The position numbers and the translations under genes were made by a program. Positions 17,234 to 25,669 of a DNA stretch of 41,170 nucleotides are shown one piece after another (positions within the stretch are counted from its first letter, which is position 1; the number at the start of each line of letters is the position of its first letter). The notes beneath the pieces were generated by a model. That model saw nothing but the letters and a program-made list of their open reading frames with translations, was not told the origin of the DNA and did no database searches. This DNA comes from Pirellulaceae bacterium (GTDB lineage Bacteria; Planctomycetota; Planctomycetia; Pirellulales; Pirellulaceae), in contig JAKVBY010000035.1 in the NCBI GenBank assembly GCA_022446825.1, forward strand, positions 54,076-95,245, in the 5' to 3' direction.

Positions 17234-18511
17234 TTAGGGTTCGATCCGGTCTTTGCCTATCCATGGTCTTAGAGCCTCGGGAATGTTGACGGACCCATCG
17301 GCCTGTTGGTGGTTCTCCAAGAGGGCAATCATCGCACGACTAATGGCGATCGCTGTACCGTTCAGTGTATGAACGAAACGGGTTCCTTTCTCGCCTTTTG
17401 TTTTGTAACGGACGTTTAATCTTCTGGCCTGAAAGTCCGTGCAGTTCGATGTGCTCGTCACCTCACCATATTCACCAGAGGTGCCACGTCCCGGCATCCA
17501 GGCTTCCAGATCGTACTTGCGATAAGCTGGCCCACCTAGATCTCCGGTAGCGGTGTCGACGACACGAAACGGGATTTCAAGTCCTTCAAATAAACGACAC
17601 TCTAACTCGCAAAAGTGCTCGAGCATTTGCTCGCTTTGTTCGGGCAGGGTGAAAGCGAACATTTCGACTTTCGTGAATTGATGGACGCGATAAAGTCCTC
17701 GGCTGGCCTTGCCGTGAGCACCGGCCTCGGTGCGAAAGCAATGGCTGGTTCCACAGATTCTTACCGGAAGCGTCTCTGCAGTGAGGGTTTGGCCTGCTAG
17801 GAGTCCCCCGATGGTGATCTCGGCAGTTGCCACAAGATTTAGATTTGAGTTTTCAATGCTGTAAATCTGAGTCTCCGGGCCGCGAGGAATGTAGCCCGTG
17901 CCGTTAAGGATTTCCGTAGTTGCTAAATCAGGTGTGGTGACCGGGGTGAAGCCATCGTCGATCAATAATCGCAAGGCGTATTGTTGCAAGGCCAGTTCCA
18001 GCAAGACCGCATCATTTTTAAGGAAGTAAAAACCACTTCCCGCTACTCTGGCTCCACCTTCAAAATCGAACAGGTCAAGCTGGCTGCCGAGATCGACGTG
18101 ATCCAGCACGGGGAAGTCAAATTCGCGAGGCTGACAGTCGCTTTTACGTAGTTCCAGATTTGCTTTATCATCAATACCAATGGGAGCAGCCGGGTGGGAC
18201 ATGTTGGGAATGCGATTCTGGATTTCCAGTATCTGTTGATCGAGAGCATCATGCTCTTTTTGCGCTGTGTCTTTTTGTTCTCGCAGCGTGCGGGCTTGCT
18301 CCTTGAGTGCCTCGCGTTCCTCTGCCGGTGCCTTGCCGATGAGTTTGGATTTTTCGTTTGCTTGCCGGTTGAAGTCCTGAGATTCAGTCATCTTCACCCG
18401 ACGGCGGTTCTCCAGGTGGACAAGTTGGTCGATGTCACTGTCGTTGCCACGATTGAGGCAGTTTTCCTTTACGGCAGCGGCATTTTCCAGGATGTATTTA
18501 CGATCAAGCAT
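17234..18511 (-). CDS. serS: Seryl-tRNA synthetase
   Basis: Charges tRNA-Ser (and tRNA-Sec where present) with serine in the cytoplasm. The 425-residue length is normal. The N-terminal 110 residues form the tRNA-binding helical arm, rich in Glu, Lys and Gln, after the family start MLDRKYILENAAAVKENC. The class II catalytic core shows TSGEYGEV-type and motif 2 CFRTEAGAHGKASRGLYRVHQF, written here in part as CFRTEAGA and RGLYRVHQF, and motif 3 LNGTAIAISRAMIALLENHQ. The C-terminus ends with the typical IPEALRPWIGKDRI. ATG at 18511 is unambiguous from homology. Confidence 0.98.
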   Translation of the reverse strand: MLDRKYILENAAAVKENCLNRGNDSDIDQLVHLENRRRVKMTESQDFNRQANEKSKLIGKAPAEEREALKEQARTLREQKDTAQKEHDALDQQILEIQNRIPNMSHPAAPIGIDDKANLELRKSDCQPREFDFPVLDHVDLGSQLDLFDFEGGARVAGSGFYFLKNDAVLLELALQQYALRLLIDDGFTPVTTPDLATTEILNGTGYIPRGPETQIYSIENSNLNLVATAEITIGGLLAGQTLTAETLPVRICGTSHCFRTEAGAHGKASRGLYRVHQFTKVEMFAFTLPEQSEQMLEHFCELECRLFEGLEIPFRVVDTATGDLGGPAYRKYDLEAWMPGRGTSGEYGEVTSTSNCTDFQARRLNVRYKTKGEKGTRFVHTLNGTAIAISRAMIALLENHQQADGSVNIPEALRPWIGKDRIEP

Positions 18512-18572
18512 TTAGGCACGCTTTCGGTGAATGAATAGTGTCGGTAAATGTTTTTTGGGTAGCCAAACAAAC

Positions 18573-19949
18573 TCAACCATCGATGATAATTTTACTGAGC
18601 TCTTGCCAAAGATGGGTGCTGGCTTTGATACCTCGATGAAAATCGGCTAGGCAGAATTTTTCGTTTGGGCTGTGTGTGTTGTCATCGTCTAGGCCCCATC
18701 CCAGCAGCAAAGCATCGGCGCCTAATTTCTCAGTGAATTCGGTCACTACGGGGATGGTTCCACCTTCGCGGATGAAAACAGGGGGACGGCCAAACCCATG
18801 CTCAATCGCCGTGGCCGCTGCCGACATGAACGGACTGTCGAGTGAGACGACGATACCGGGTGCGCCGTGCATGTCTTCCAGTTCCATGCTGATCCCAGGT
18901 GGGCATAACTCTGTGAGCATTGATTCTAACGCGGAACTGATTTGTTCAGGAACTTGTCCGGGAGCCAAGCGAAAGCTGAATTTAGCACCGGCTCTGGCAG
19001 GAAGCACGGTCTTGCCACCTTCGCCTTGGTAGCCCCCCCATATTCCATTGATGTCGTAGGTGGGACGTGCCCACCGTCGCTCCAACGTCGTGTAGCCGAT
19101 TTCTCCACTGAGGTCCTCAACGCCAATTTGATTCTTAAACTCTTGTTCCGAAAAGGGGAGGGCGGCGAATTGTTGGCGTTCGCGATCACTGAGTGGTTCA
19201 ATATCATCATAGAATCCAGGAATTGTCACTCGGTTATTTTCGTCGATTAATGCTGCGAGCATCCGGGATAATGCGTTGATGGGGTTGCTGACGGCGCCGC
19301 CAAACGATCCTGAATGTAGATCTTGCTTAGGGCCGGTTAGACGTAGTTCATAATAAGCAATGCCTTTGAGGCCGTAGGTGATGGCAGGTTGTCCGGGAGC
19401 GAATTGGGAGCAATCGCTAATCACTACCACATCGCACGCCAAACGCTCTTGTGCAATTTCGAGGAAGGGGCCCAAGTTTTCACTGCCAGACTCTTCTTCG
19501 CCTTCAATTAGATACTTGACTTGTAAGGGTAACTTACCTGTCGTTTCGATCCACGCTTGGGCGCTTTTGATGTGTGTCAACATCTGCCCCTTGTCATCTG
19601 TGGCTCCGCGGGCATAGATGTTACCGTCACGGCAAGTGGGTTCGAAAGGCGGCGAAATCCATTCGTCCAGCGGGTCGGGTGGCTGAACGTCGTAGTGCCC
19701 GTATACCAAAACGGTGGGAGCACCCTCAACAGGCGGTGATTCAGCGTAGACAATAGGGTGTCCTGCAGTTTCAATTAATTCGGTTTCGAATTGCAGTTTG
19801 CGAAACTGATTGGCAACCCATTCCCCGGCTTGGCGAACTTCATGCTTGTATTGGCTGTCCGTGCTGACGCTGGGGATGCGGAGTAATTCGCAGAGGTCGT
19901 CTTCGAATCGTTGACGGTGTTCTTCGAGATAGGAGTTGAAATTAGTCAT
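18573..19949 (-). CDS. M20 family dipeptidase / metallopeptidase
   Basis: A 458-residue zinc peptidase of the M20 family, dipeptidase branch (ArgE/DapE/CNDP-like). Metal and catalytic residues are all visible: H85 and D87 in LVYGHYDVQP, D118 in GATDDKGQ, the catalytic and ligand glutamates in IEGEEESGSEN (E151-E152), D179 in VISDC, and a C-terminal histidine in DDDNTHSPNEKF. The mid-part from about 190 to 300 is the lid/dimerisation domain. It has no signal peptide and is probably cytoplasmic, cleaving dipeptides or similar amides. The ATG at 19949 (MTNFNSYLEEH) matches family starts; an ATG at 19958 would add three residues. Confidence 0.94.
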   Translation of the reverse strand: MTNFNSYLEEHRQRFEDDLCELLRIPSVSTDSQYKHEVRQAGEWVANQFRKLQFETELIETAGHPIVYAESPPVEGAPTVLVYGHYDVQPPDPLDEWISPPFEPTCRDGNIYARGATDDKGQMLTHIKSAQAWIETTGKLPLQVKYLIEGEEESGSENLGPFLEIAQERLACDVVVISDCSQFAPGQPAITYGLKGIAYYELRLTGPKQDLHSGSFGGAVSNPINALSRMLAALIDENNRVTIPGFYDDIEPLSDRERQQFAALPFSEQEFKNQIGVEDLSGEIGYTTLERRWARPTYDINGIWGGYQGEGGKTVLPARAGAKFSFRLAPGQVPEQISSALESMLTELCPPGISMELEDMHGAPGIVVSLDSPFMSAAATAIEHGFGRPPVFIREGGTIPVVTEFTEKLGADALLLGWGLDDDNTHSPNEKFCLADFHRGIKASTHLWQELSKIIIDG

Positions 19950-20237
19950 GTGAGGCATCCGTGCGGACAAAGCGTGAAGTGGTTGGTAATGAATGCGTTC
20001 CGGAACGAATTCGAGAAAGGGGTTTTCTTTTGTTTTTGACTAGTCCTACAATATACAGCGTTGAAAGCAGAGCGGCCATTCCTGTGAGGCAGTACGATAA
20101 TCTGGCTTCATGGTAAAGTGCAGGCGGTTCGTCGAAGTAGATTCTCAGGGTGGAGTTCTTGTGATCTGATTTGTTAGCCAGGATCGCTCTCATTTTCCAA
20201 CGGAGAATCACTGGGTTGTTGAGTTGTCGTACTGGAT

Positions 20238-20630
20238 ATGGTCCATGATTTGAGGAGAAATGCAGTGGGGGATAGCGCAGCAGTTGCCGTCATTGAGGAA
20301 ACCGATGATGCGCATACGGAAATAGCATCTCGGCAACGCCGGGATCCGCCGAAGCGGAAGCGGCAGCCTCCATATCATGTGATACTCTGGGACGACCAAG
20401 ATCACAGTTACGATTACGTGATTAAGATGATGAAAGCGATCTTTGGCCATGGTAGGGAGAAGGCACTAGAAATTGCCAGCGAAGTCGATGATAACGGCCG
20501 AGCAATTTGTTTGACAACAACGTTGGAGCATGCGGAACTTAAACGCGATCAGATCCAGGCGTTTGGGAAAGATGAGTTGATCACGCGATGTGTTGGCTCC
20601 ATGTCCGCATCGGTCCAAGCGGCGAAGTGA
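20238..20630 (+). CDS. clpS: ClpS-like ATP-dependent Clp protease adaptor, divergent
   Basis: A 130-residue protein. Residues about 44-127 match the ClpS adaptor fold, which docks on the N-domain of ClpA/ClpC and delivers N-degron substrates: PYHVILWDDQDHSYDYVIKM (45-64), then EVDDNGRAICL (82-92) and HAELKRDQIQAFG (98-110). The substrate pocket differs from E. coli ClpS: the NDDYTPM motif reads WDDQDHS and the histidine that holds the substrate amino group is an aspartate (AVHYQGKA versus EVDDNGRA). The first 43 residues are a polar extension, partly Arg/Lys rich. The start ATG at 20238 could be replaced by a later one, as no strong ribosome-binding site is seen. Confidence 0.85.
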   Translation: MVHDLRRNAVGDSAAVAVIEETDDAHTEIASRQRRDPPKRKRQPPYHVILWDDQDHSYDYVIKMMKAIFGHGREKALEIASEVDDNGRAICLTTTLEHAELKRDQIQAFGKDELITRCVGSMSASVQAAK

Positions 20631-20714
20631 TGCTATCGTAGACTCTGGGGGGAGGAGTCTCGCAATTCGGTGCTAGTTGGTGTTGTGCTCACGTAATTCA
20701 ACAGGAAAGACGCT

Positions 20715-21980
20715 ATGTCGGCGAGGTTAAAGACGGTCACTTTGGGCTGCAAAGTCAATCAATATGAAACCGAGTTTGTCCGCGAAGGTCTCGAAAGTAT
20801 TGGCTACGAATCGGCTAGCGATGGTCACCCTGCCGATGTTTGTGTTGTGAACACTTGTACGGTTACGAATGAAGGCGACTCGAAAAGTCGACAGGCAATT
20901 CGTCGCCTTGCGCGTGAAAATCCCGAGTCACGCATTATCGTGATGGGGTGTTATGCGACGCGTGAACCGGAACGCGTTGCTGCCTTGCCCAATGTTGCAG
21001 AAGTGGTGACTGACAAGCGGGAATTGCCGGACCTCTTGGGGCGGTTCGGTGTCGTTGATATACCGACCGGCATTTCTCAATTTGGGCATCGTCATCGCGC
21101 TTATGTTAAAGTACAGGACGGTTGCATGCTGCGATGTAGTTACTGCATCATTCCCTACGTGCGACCAAAGCAAAGCAGTCGTCCGATCCCCGAGATTGTA
21201 GATGAAACACAACGATTGATAGATAACGGTTATCGTGAAATTGTGTTGACAGGTATCCATCTAGGGCATTACGGGGTTGAGCAGAACTGGAAAAAGCCAA
21301 AGTCGGAATGGACTCGGTTGTCGGATCTTGTTCGAAAACTAGCAGAGTTGCCAGGTAATTTTCGTATTCGATTGTCCAGTATCGAAGCGACTGAAGTCAC
21401 GCGAGAACTAATCGGAGTGATGGGGGAATTCTCAGCAAAAGTGTGCCCCCATCTACATGTGTGTTTGCAGAGTGGTTCCGACGCTGTTTTACGCCGCATG
21501 AAACGTCGTTGGGGACGAAGATTGTTCGTCGACCGCTGTGAGATGATTCGCAAGGCGTTAGACAAGCCAGCACTGACGACGGACGTTATCGTTGGTTTTC
21601 CGGGTGAAACGGAAGAGGATTTTGCGCAATCTTGTGAGGTGGTGCGCACCGTCGGTTTTTCAAAGATCCACATTTTCCCTTTTAGTGCTCGCCGTGGTAC
21701 CCCGGCTGCAGAAATGTCGGGTGCTCTCTCGAAACAAGTGAAATCAGAGCGAAGTCGCCGGCTCGCCGAAGTCGAATCAGACTGTCGTCGCGCTTACTAC
21801 AATGAGCTTATTGGCCAAGAATTGCAGGTTTTGCTGGAGGCAGAGGAGGGCGGCGGTAAGCTAAGTCGCGGAACATCCTGTCGTTACGCTTCGGTCGTGC
21901 TGCCCACGAAGAATTTAAACCTGGGTGACTTGGCAGTCATCCGTCCCCGGCAAGCGGATGGCGACACCTTACTTGCTTGA
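20715..21980 (+). CDS. mtaB: tRNA t6A37 methylthiotransferase MtaB
   Basis: Radical-SAM enzyme that converts t6A at position 37 of ANN-decoding tRNAs to ms2t6A. In the 421-residue protein the N-terminal UPF0004 domain holds three cluster cysteines (C12 in LGCKVNQYE, C48 in NTCTVTN, C79 in MGCYAT). The radical-SAM triad is C137, C141 and C144 in DGCMLRCSYCIIPYVRP. A TRAM-like C-terminus follows (about 355-415). CKVNQYE and the QDGC spacing favour MtaB over MiaB. The ATG at 20715 has AGGAAAG seven bases upstream. Confidence 0.95.
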   Translation: MSARLKTVTLGCKVNQYETEFVREGLESIGYESASDGHPADVCVVNTCTVTNEGDSKSRQAIRRLARENPESRIIVMGCYATREPERVAALPNVAEVVTDKRELPDLLGRFGVVDIPTGISQFGHRHRAYVKVQDGCMLRCSYCIIPYVRPKQSSRPIPEIVDETQRLIDNGYREIVLTGIHLGHYGVEQNWKKPKSEWTRLSDLVRKLAELPGNFRIRLSSIEATEVTRELIGVMGEFSAKVCPHLHVCLQSGSDAVLRRMKRRWGRRLFVDRCEMIRKALDKPALTTDVIVGFPGETEEDFAQSCEVVRTVGFSKIHIFPFSARRGTPAAEMSGALSKQVKSERSRRLAEVESDCRRAYYNELIGQELQVLLEAEEGGGKLSRGTSCRYASVVLPTKNLNLGDLAVIRPRQADGDTLLA

Positions 21981-22039
21981 GAGGCTTGTCGCTGTATTGG
22001 ACGGCAACGCAAGCTAGCTTGTTCTGTGCGGGGCGTTCT

Positions 22040-22059
22040 GACGACGGAGATCCGTCGTC
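22040..22059. promoter_or_regulatory. Perfect stem-loop downstream of mtaB
   Basis: GACGACGG-AGAT-CCGTCGTC is a perfect 8-bp stem with a four-base loop (9 bp if the loop is closed to two). It lies 60 bases after the mtaB stop and is followed by TGGCGTTTG, which is too short a T run for a confident terminator. It may be a terminator or a transcript end-stabiliser. Confidence 0.4.
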
Positions 22060-22207
22060 TGGCGTTTGAGCCGCATCCGGGAAATGCACTGGTTCGAGCG
22101 AGGACGTTTTGTTACCGTCTCGCCTCTGTTTCTGGGTGAGTGCCTCTTGTTCGAGATGTTCCAGATTCATCTTGCCTTTCGCTTTCCAGTGGAAAACGGG
22201 TCAAAAT

Positions 22208-23323
22208 ATGCTGCATTACCGCGCCTTGACGAAGTCGTTTGTTTTAGTCGGTCTGAGCCTATGTGGCGCGAGTGCCTACGCAGAGCCAGTTTGGACTTCG
22301 TTCATTCCATTTCAGCGGATCGATGCAGATCCGAATAAGACCTATGAACTCACTGAAGATCATGGGCCTTGGATGATTTTGGCTGCGACCTTCATGGAGG
22401 GTGACTCGGAGCAATTGGCACATGAACTTGTGCTCGAATTGCGGAAGCGATTTAAAATGAAGGCCTATGTACATTACCGTGATTACGATCAAACGAATCA
22501 AGTACAGGGGCTTGGTGTTGATAAAATCGGCAGGCAAAAAGTAATGCGTTATGCAAATAACACGCGATTTACGGGGACCGCCGTTCTCGTCGGAAATTTT
22601 GACTCGATCAATGATCCGAAATTAAAGACAACTCTGAATGAACTTAAATATGCGAGTCCTCAATGTTTGGCCGGCGACTCGGGGCAATGGACGACCAATC
22701 GAATGAATGCCATCCGACGCTGGGCAAAGTTAGGTTTTGCGAAAGAAGAAATCGAAAAGAAAGGTCCGATGGGGGCTGCGTTTGCAACGAGAAATGCTTT
22801 GATCCCGGCAGAGTTTTTTAGTAGTGCCGGCGTCGAGAAATTTGTCGCCGAAATGAATGAAGATGTAAAATACAGTTTGTTGGACAATCGATACAAATAC
22901 ACCGTTAAAATCGCTACGTTTTCTGGGACATCAACAATTTCCAAGGATGAAATTGATGCTTTTCGAAATAGCAAAAAGATGGAGTCGCGGTTAGCAGATG
23001 CAGCGATGAAGGCGCATCGCTTAACCCTCGCGTTACGAAAGCAACGTGTTGAGGCATATGAATTTCACGATCGACATGAGAGTATTGTGACAGTGGGCGG
23101 GTTCGTTGATATTCGTACGCAAGGCTTAGGAGGTCGGGTGACTACCGATCCACGAGTTCTCCAGGTGATGGAATACTTTGGGACGCAAAGGAAAGAAGTT
23201 CCAGGTGAATCTCTACCACGTTTTCAGCCACGGGAATTTGTAAAAGGGATTCTCTGCGACACGCAACCGGTTCCCATTCTTGTGCCACGAAAATCGATCG
23301 GCTCTGATTATGCTCGGCGGTGA
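22208..23323 (+). CDS. Secreted protein with two SPOR-like halves, function unknown
   Basis: A 371-residue exported protein. The ATG at 22208 gives a clean signal peptide (MLHYRALTKSFVLVGLSL, cleavage near SAYA-EPVW); the frame extends upstream only to a TTG at 22109 without meaningful sequence. Two similar blocks follow: residues about 55-165, with PWMILAATFMEGD, LVLELRKRFKMKAYVHYR, and TAVLVGNFDSINDPKLKTTL; and about 235-340, with YTVKIATFSGT, LTLALRKQRVEAYEFHDRHESIVTVGGF. This pattern (strand, helix, Lys/Arg-rich strand, then V-x-V-G-x-F) recalls SPOR-type peptidoglycan-binding domains, but I did not align it, so it is a suggestion only. No operon partner is evident. Confidence 0.8.
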   Translation: MLHYRALTKSFVLVGLSLCGASAYAEPVWTSFIPFQRIDADPNKTYELTEDHGPWMILAATFMEGDSEQLAHELVLELRKRFKMKAYVHYRDYDQTNQVQGLGVDKIGRQKVMRYANNTRFTGTAVLVGNFDSINDPKLKTTLNELKYASPQCLAGDSGQWTTNRMNAIRRWAKLGFAKEEIEKKGPMGAAFATRNALIPAEFFSSAGVEKFVAEMNEDVKYSLLDNRYKYTVKIATFSGTSTISKDEIDAFRNSKKMESRLADAAMKAHRLTLALRKQRVEAYEFHDRHESIVTVGGFVDIRTQGLGGRVTTDPRVLQVMEYFGTQRKEVPGESLPRFQPREFVKGILCDTQPVPILVPRKSIGSDYARR

Positions 23324-23479
23324 TCAGGGTAATTAATTTAATGCCCATCATTTGACTGTTGGTGACTTGAATGATGTATCGGTGAGGTTGTGTTTGAGCT
23401 GCGAGATGGGTTCACGCGCAGCGGTCATTGGGCAGCGGAGTCGAGTGTCTTACCGGGATTAAAGGCTGGGGGTCTGTCG

Positions 23480-24100
23480 ATGAATAGGTCGCGAGTTCTC
23501 GTTCTGGGAACACACAATCAAAAAAAACATGCTGAACTTGCGGATTTACTTGCGCCGTTAGGATTCCGCTTGCTGTCGTTGGCAGACTTTCCAACTTCGA
23601 TTGAAGTTGTTGAAGACGGGAGCTCATTTGCCGCCAATGCCGAATTGAAGGCAACCCAGCAGTCCATGCATTTGGGCGAATGGGTTTTGGGAGAAGATAG
23701 CGGTATTTCCGTAGACGCTCTGCAGGGTGCTCCAGGGATTATGTCGGCACGCTACAGCGGCGCTGCGGCAACGGATAGCTCAAACAATGAGTTGTTGTTA
23801 AAAGAACTCGGCGATTTGGCCATGGAAAGGCGGACAGCACACTATACTTGCCATTTATGTTTGTCAGATCCCGAGGGAAACGCCCGGCTTCATTGCGAGG
23901 AGGTTTGTCGCGGTAGGATTCGGTTTCAGGCAGCAGGGTCGGCAGGTTTTGGCTATGATCCCCTTTTTGAAATTCGGGAATATCATAGGTCATTTGGTGA
24001 GCTAGGGATGGTTGTGAAGGCTTTCTTGAGCCACCGCGCGCGCGCGATCCGAAGTCTGGTTCCCCAGTTGTTAAAATTGGCAGAAAATACCGACTGGTAA
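23480..24100 (+). CDS. rdgB: RdgB/HAM1 family dITP/XTP pyrophosphatase
   Basis: Hydrolyses non-canonical purine triphosphates (ITP, dITP, XTP) to monophosphates, keeping them out of DNA and RNA. The 206-residue length is normal. Visible motifs: GTHNQKKHAEL (nucleotide-binding start), EDGSSFAANAELKA, the catalytic GEDSGISVDALQGAPGIMSARY, GSAGFGYDPLFEI, and SHRARA near the C-terminus. The usual EKNxxSHR segment reads MVVKAFLSHR, a local departure that keeps K and SHR. I use the ATG at 23480 because family members start just before this motif; the in-frame TTG at 23390 has no support. Confidence 0.93.
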   Translation: MNRSRVLVLGTHNQKKHAELADLLAPLGFRLLSLADFPTSIEVVEDGSSFAANAELKATQQSMHLGEWVLGEDSGISVDALQGAPGIMSARYSGAAATDSSNNELLLKELGDLAMERRTAHYTCHLCLSDPEGNARLHCEEVCRGRIRFQAAGSAGFGYDPLFEIREYHRSFGELGMVVKAFLSHRARAIRSLVPQLLKLAENTDW

Positions 24101-24307
24101 AGGAACGATGCAGCGGTAGGCGTTGGGTCCTTGCAGTTTGGCGGTGGTCGTGCTGACAATCCATGTCACCTGAGACCACAGCCTTGGGATGGACGCGTGG
24201 TTGGTGAGAAATGAGATCAATTCAATGATTACAGATGAATTGGTGTGTATTTCGAGGTCAGTGATTTCGCGAGCGGCTTAGTAAGCAACCGAGCCAGGAG
24301 ATGATTG

Positions 24308-24664
24308 GTGTTGAGTTCTCAGAAAATCCTTTGGCTGGCTGGTTATGTGGTAGTTTTGGCGTTGCTTGTAATGGGTTTGTTGGCGGCACGACGCATGATG
24401 CGTGATACTTATTCGGGTTTGGAGGCACACGCCGATTGGCAAGAATGGCGCGAGACGGTATCGCAACAAAGTTCGGAAGGGGCTTCTGTGCGTCGCCGGA
24501 TTCCGAAGAGTGAGTCACCGCCCGGATTGGTTCTTATGAATGATTATTTCGGCGCCTGCCTGGTGATTTCTATTGTTCTGGTTACGGCTCTCTACGGAAC
24601 TCTGGTACTGATGATTCGAGGGGTTTGGAGCAGTCCTCCTTATGAAGTCCATGAAGATCGGTAG
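24308..24664 (+). CDS. Small membrane protein with two membrane spans, function unknown
   Basis: A 118-residue protein with a hydrophobic span near the N-terminus (about 8-26, ILWLAGYVVVLALLVMGLLA) and a second near residues 78-103, separated by a polar, Arg/Glu-rich loop. The GTG at 24308 is favoured: AGGAG at 24296-24300 lies seven bases upstream, whereas the ATG at 24301 is in another frame. It has the codon use and composition of a real gene and a clear ribosome-binding site, but I recognise no family. The preceding 200 bases (24101-24300) and the following 229 (24665-24893) hold nothing I can name. Confidence 0.65.
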   Translation: MLSSQKILWLAGYVVVLALLVMGLLAARRMMRDTYSGLEAHADWQEWRETVSQQSSEGASVRRRIPKSESPPGLVLMNDYFGACLVISIVLVTALYGTLVLMIRGVWSSPPYEVHEDR

Positions 24665-24893
24665 CGTATGGAAGTCGGGGGCATGGTGTAGGTAGACGAG
24701 TGATTTGATTCGATAGGTTGATGCAGAAAATCGGTGGCGGGTAAGTGATTGTTGTGCTGCGTGTTGCCCAGTGGAAGTGGGGCGTTCTGGTGCGGAGATC
24801 GTTCAGGGCAACAAGGGTTGCTTGGTGGGTCGGCTGATATAACGGAGGGTCTTCCGCTGACTAAGTTTGGGAAACTTCGTGAGTCGCATTTAG

Positions 24894-25394
24894 ATGGCTG
24901 AATTATCACAAGAACGTCACAAACCACCACGGAATCTGGAGCGAGATCGCGAACTAATTATTGCTTGTCCGCCAATGCGCAGCAATGTAAACCTTTCCAG
25001 GATCGTGCGGACCGCAAGTTGCTGTGGTGTCCGGCGACTGGTCGCTTGCGGCAATCCAAAGATCGATCCGAAAATTGCACGCGATGGTATAGAGACCGTC
25101 GAAATCGAGGTGCGACGTTCGTTATTGCCTGTGTTGCGGCAATTGCGCAAAGAGAATTTTCAGATCGTTGGTCTTGAGCAGACTTCGGAATCGGTAAATA
25201 TGCATTCGTTTCGATTTGAACGGCGAACAGTTTTAGTTGTTGGGCACGAACGCCTCGGCATCTCAGACGAAGTGTTGCAAGGGCTTGATCATATAGTCGA
25301 AATTCCCGTTTTCGGTCTACCTTATAGCTATAATGCGGGCACCGCAGCTGCGATGGCAATGTATGAGTATTGCCGACAATTTCCTACGGGTTGA
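24894..25394 (+). CDS. TrmH/SpoU family RNA 2'-O-methyltransferase
   Basis: A 166-residue, single-domain SPOUT enzyme that methylates the 2'-hydroxyl of a ribose in tRNA or rRNA using S-adenosylmethionine. All three SpoU motifs are seen: NLSRIVRTASCCGV (motif 1), LVVGHERLGISDEVL (motif 2) and IPVFGLPYSYNAGTAAAMAMYEY (motif 3, quoted in part as IPVFGLPYSYNAGT). Motif 3 differs from the usual IPM.G...SLNVS.A, with YNAG in place of LNVS. The small size without an N-terminal RNA-binding extension suggests TrmL- or TrmH-like use, but the target nucleotide cannot be assigned. The start ATG at 24894 has no strong ribosome-binding site. Confidence 0.88.
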   Translation: MAELSQERHKPPRNLERDRELIIACPPMRSNVNLSRIVRTASCCGVRRLVACGNPKIDPKIARDGIETVEIEVRRSLLPVLRQLRKENFQIVGLEQTSESVNMHSFRFERRTVLVVGHERLGISDEVLQGLDHIVEIPVFGLPYSYNAGTAAAMAMYEYCRQFPTG

Positions 25395-25435
25395 GTGACG
25401 CAAGTTGGTCGTGCTGACGCCAGGGAGAAACAAAT

Positions 25436-25669
25436 ATGGATTACCCCACGTCTGGAAAATAATATGGCGCCTCAGTATCTGTAAAACAACAGCGAAGGAA
25501 ACTTCTTGCGATTGAAACCACGTGTGATGAAACCGCAGCAGCAGTGGTTACCGATGACTTGCATATTCTTTCCTCGATCGTTGCATCCCGGGAGTCCTTG
25601 CATGAACACTTTTTCCGGGAATTGGGAGATTCTGAGGGGTTAAGTGCGCACTCGTGGTGCGTTGCCTGA
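25436..25669 (+). pseudogene. tsaD: Decayed tsaD (t6A synthesis) relic, 5' end only
   Basis: An N-terminal tsaD fragment. ATG at 25436 has AGGGAG (25422-25427) eight bases upstream. The frame reads MDYPTSGK then TAA (25460-25462), then continues in the same frame as YGASVSVKQQRRKLLAIETTCDETAAAVVTDDLHILSS and IVASRESLHEHF. The stretch LLAIETTCDETAAAVV through LHEHF is the highly conserved start of TsaD. After about 25612 the similarity stops (the family continues GGVVPE) and a TGA follows at 25667. The remaining roughly 300 residues are missing. So there is a nonsense codon at position 9 plus a large deletion. tsaD is essential in most bacteria, so a working copy should lie elsewhere. An assembly error at about 25612 is an alternative. 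Confidence 0.8.

Noticed and set aside
17238..17247. GGTTCGATCC, like a tRNA T-loop
   Set aside because: It encodes the last codons of serS and no cloverleaf or acceptor stem flanks it.
19942..20211. An 89-codon minus-strand frame upstream of the M20 peptidase
   Set aside because: It overlaps the peptidase start, has no recognisable domain and its mid-part is only a single hydrophobic stretch; more likely leader sequence.
20640..20660. Hairpin AGACTC...GAGTCT between clpS and mtaB
   Set aside because: Six-bp stem with a nine-base G-rich loop and no T tract.
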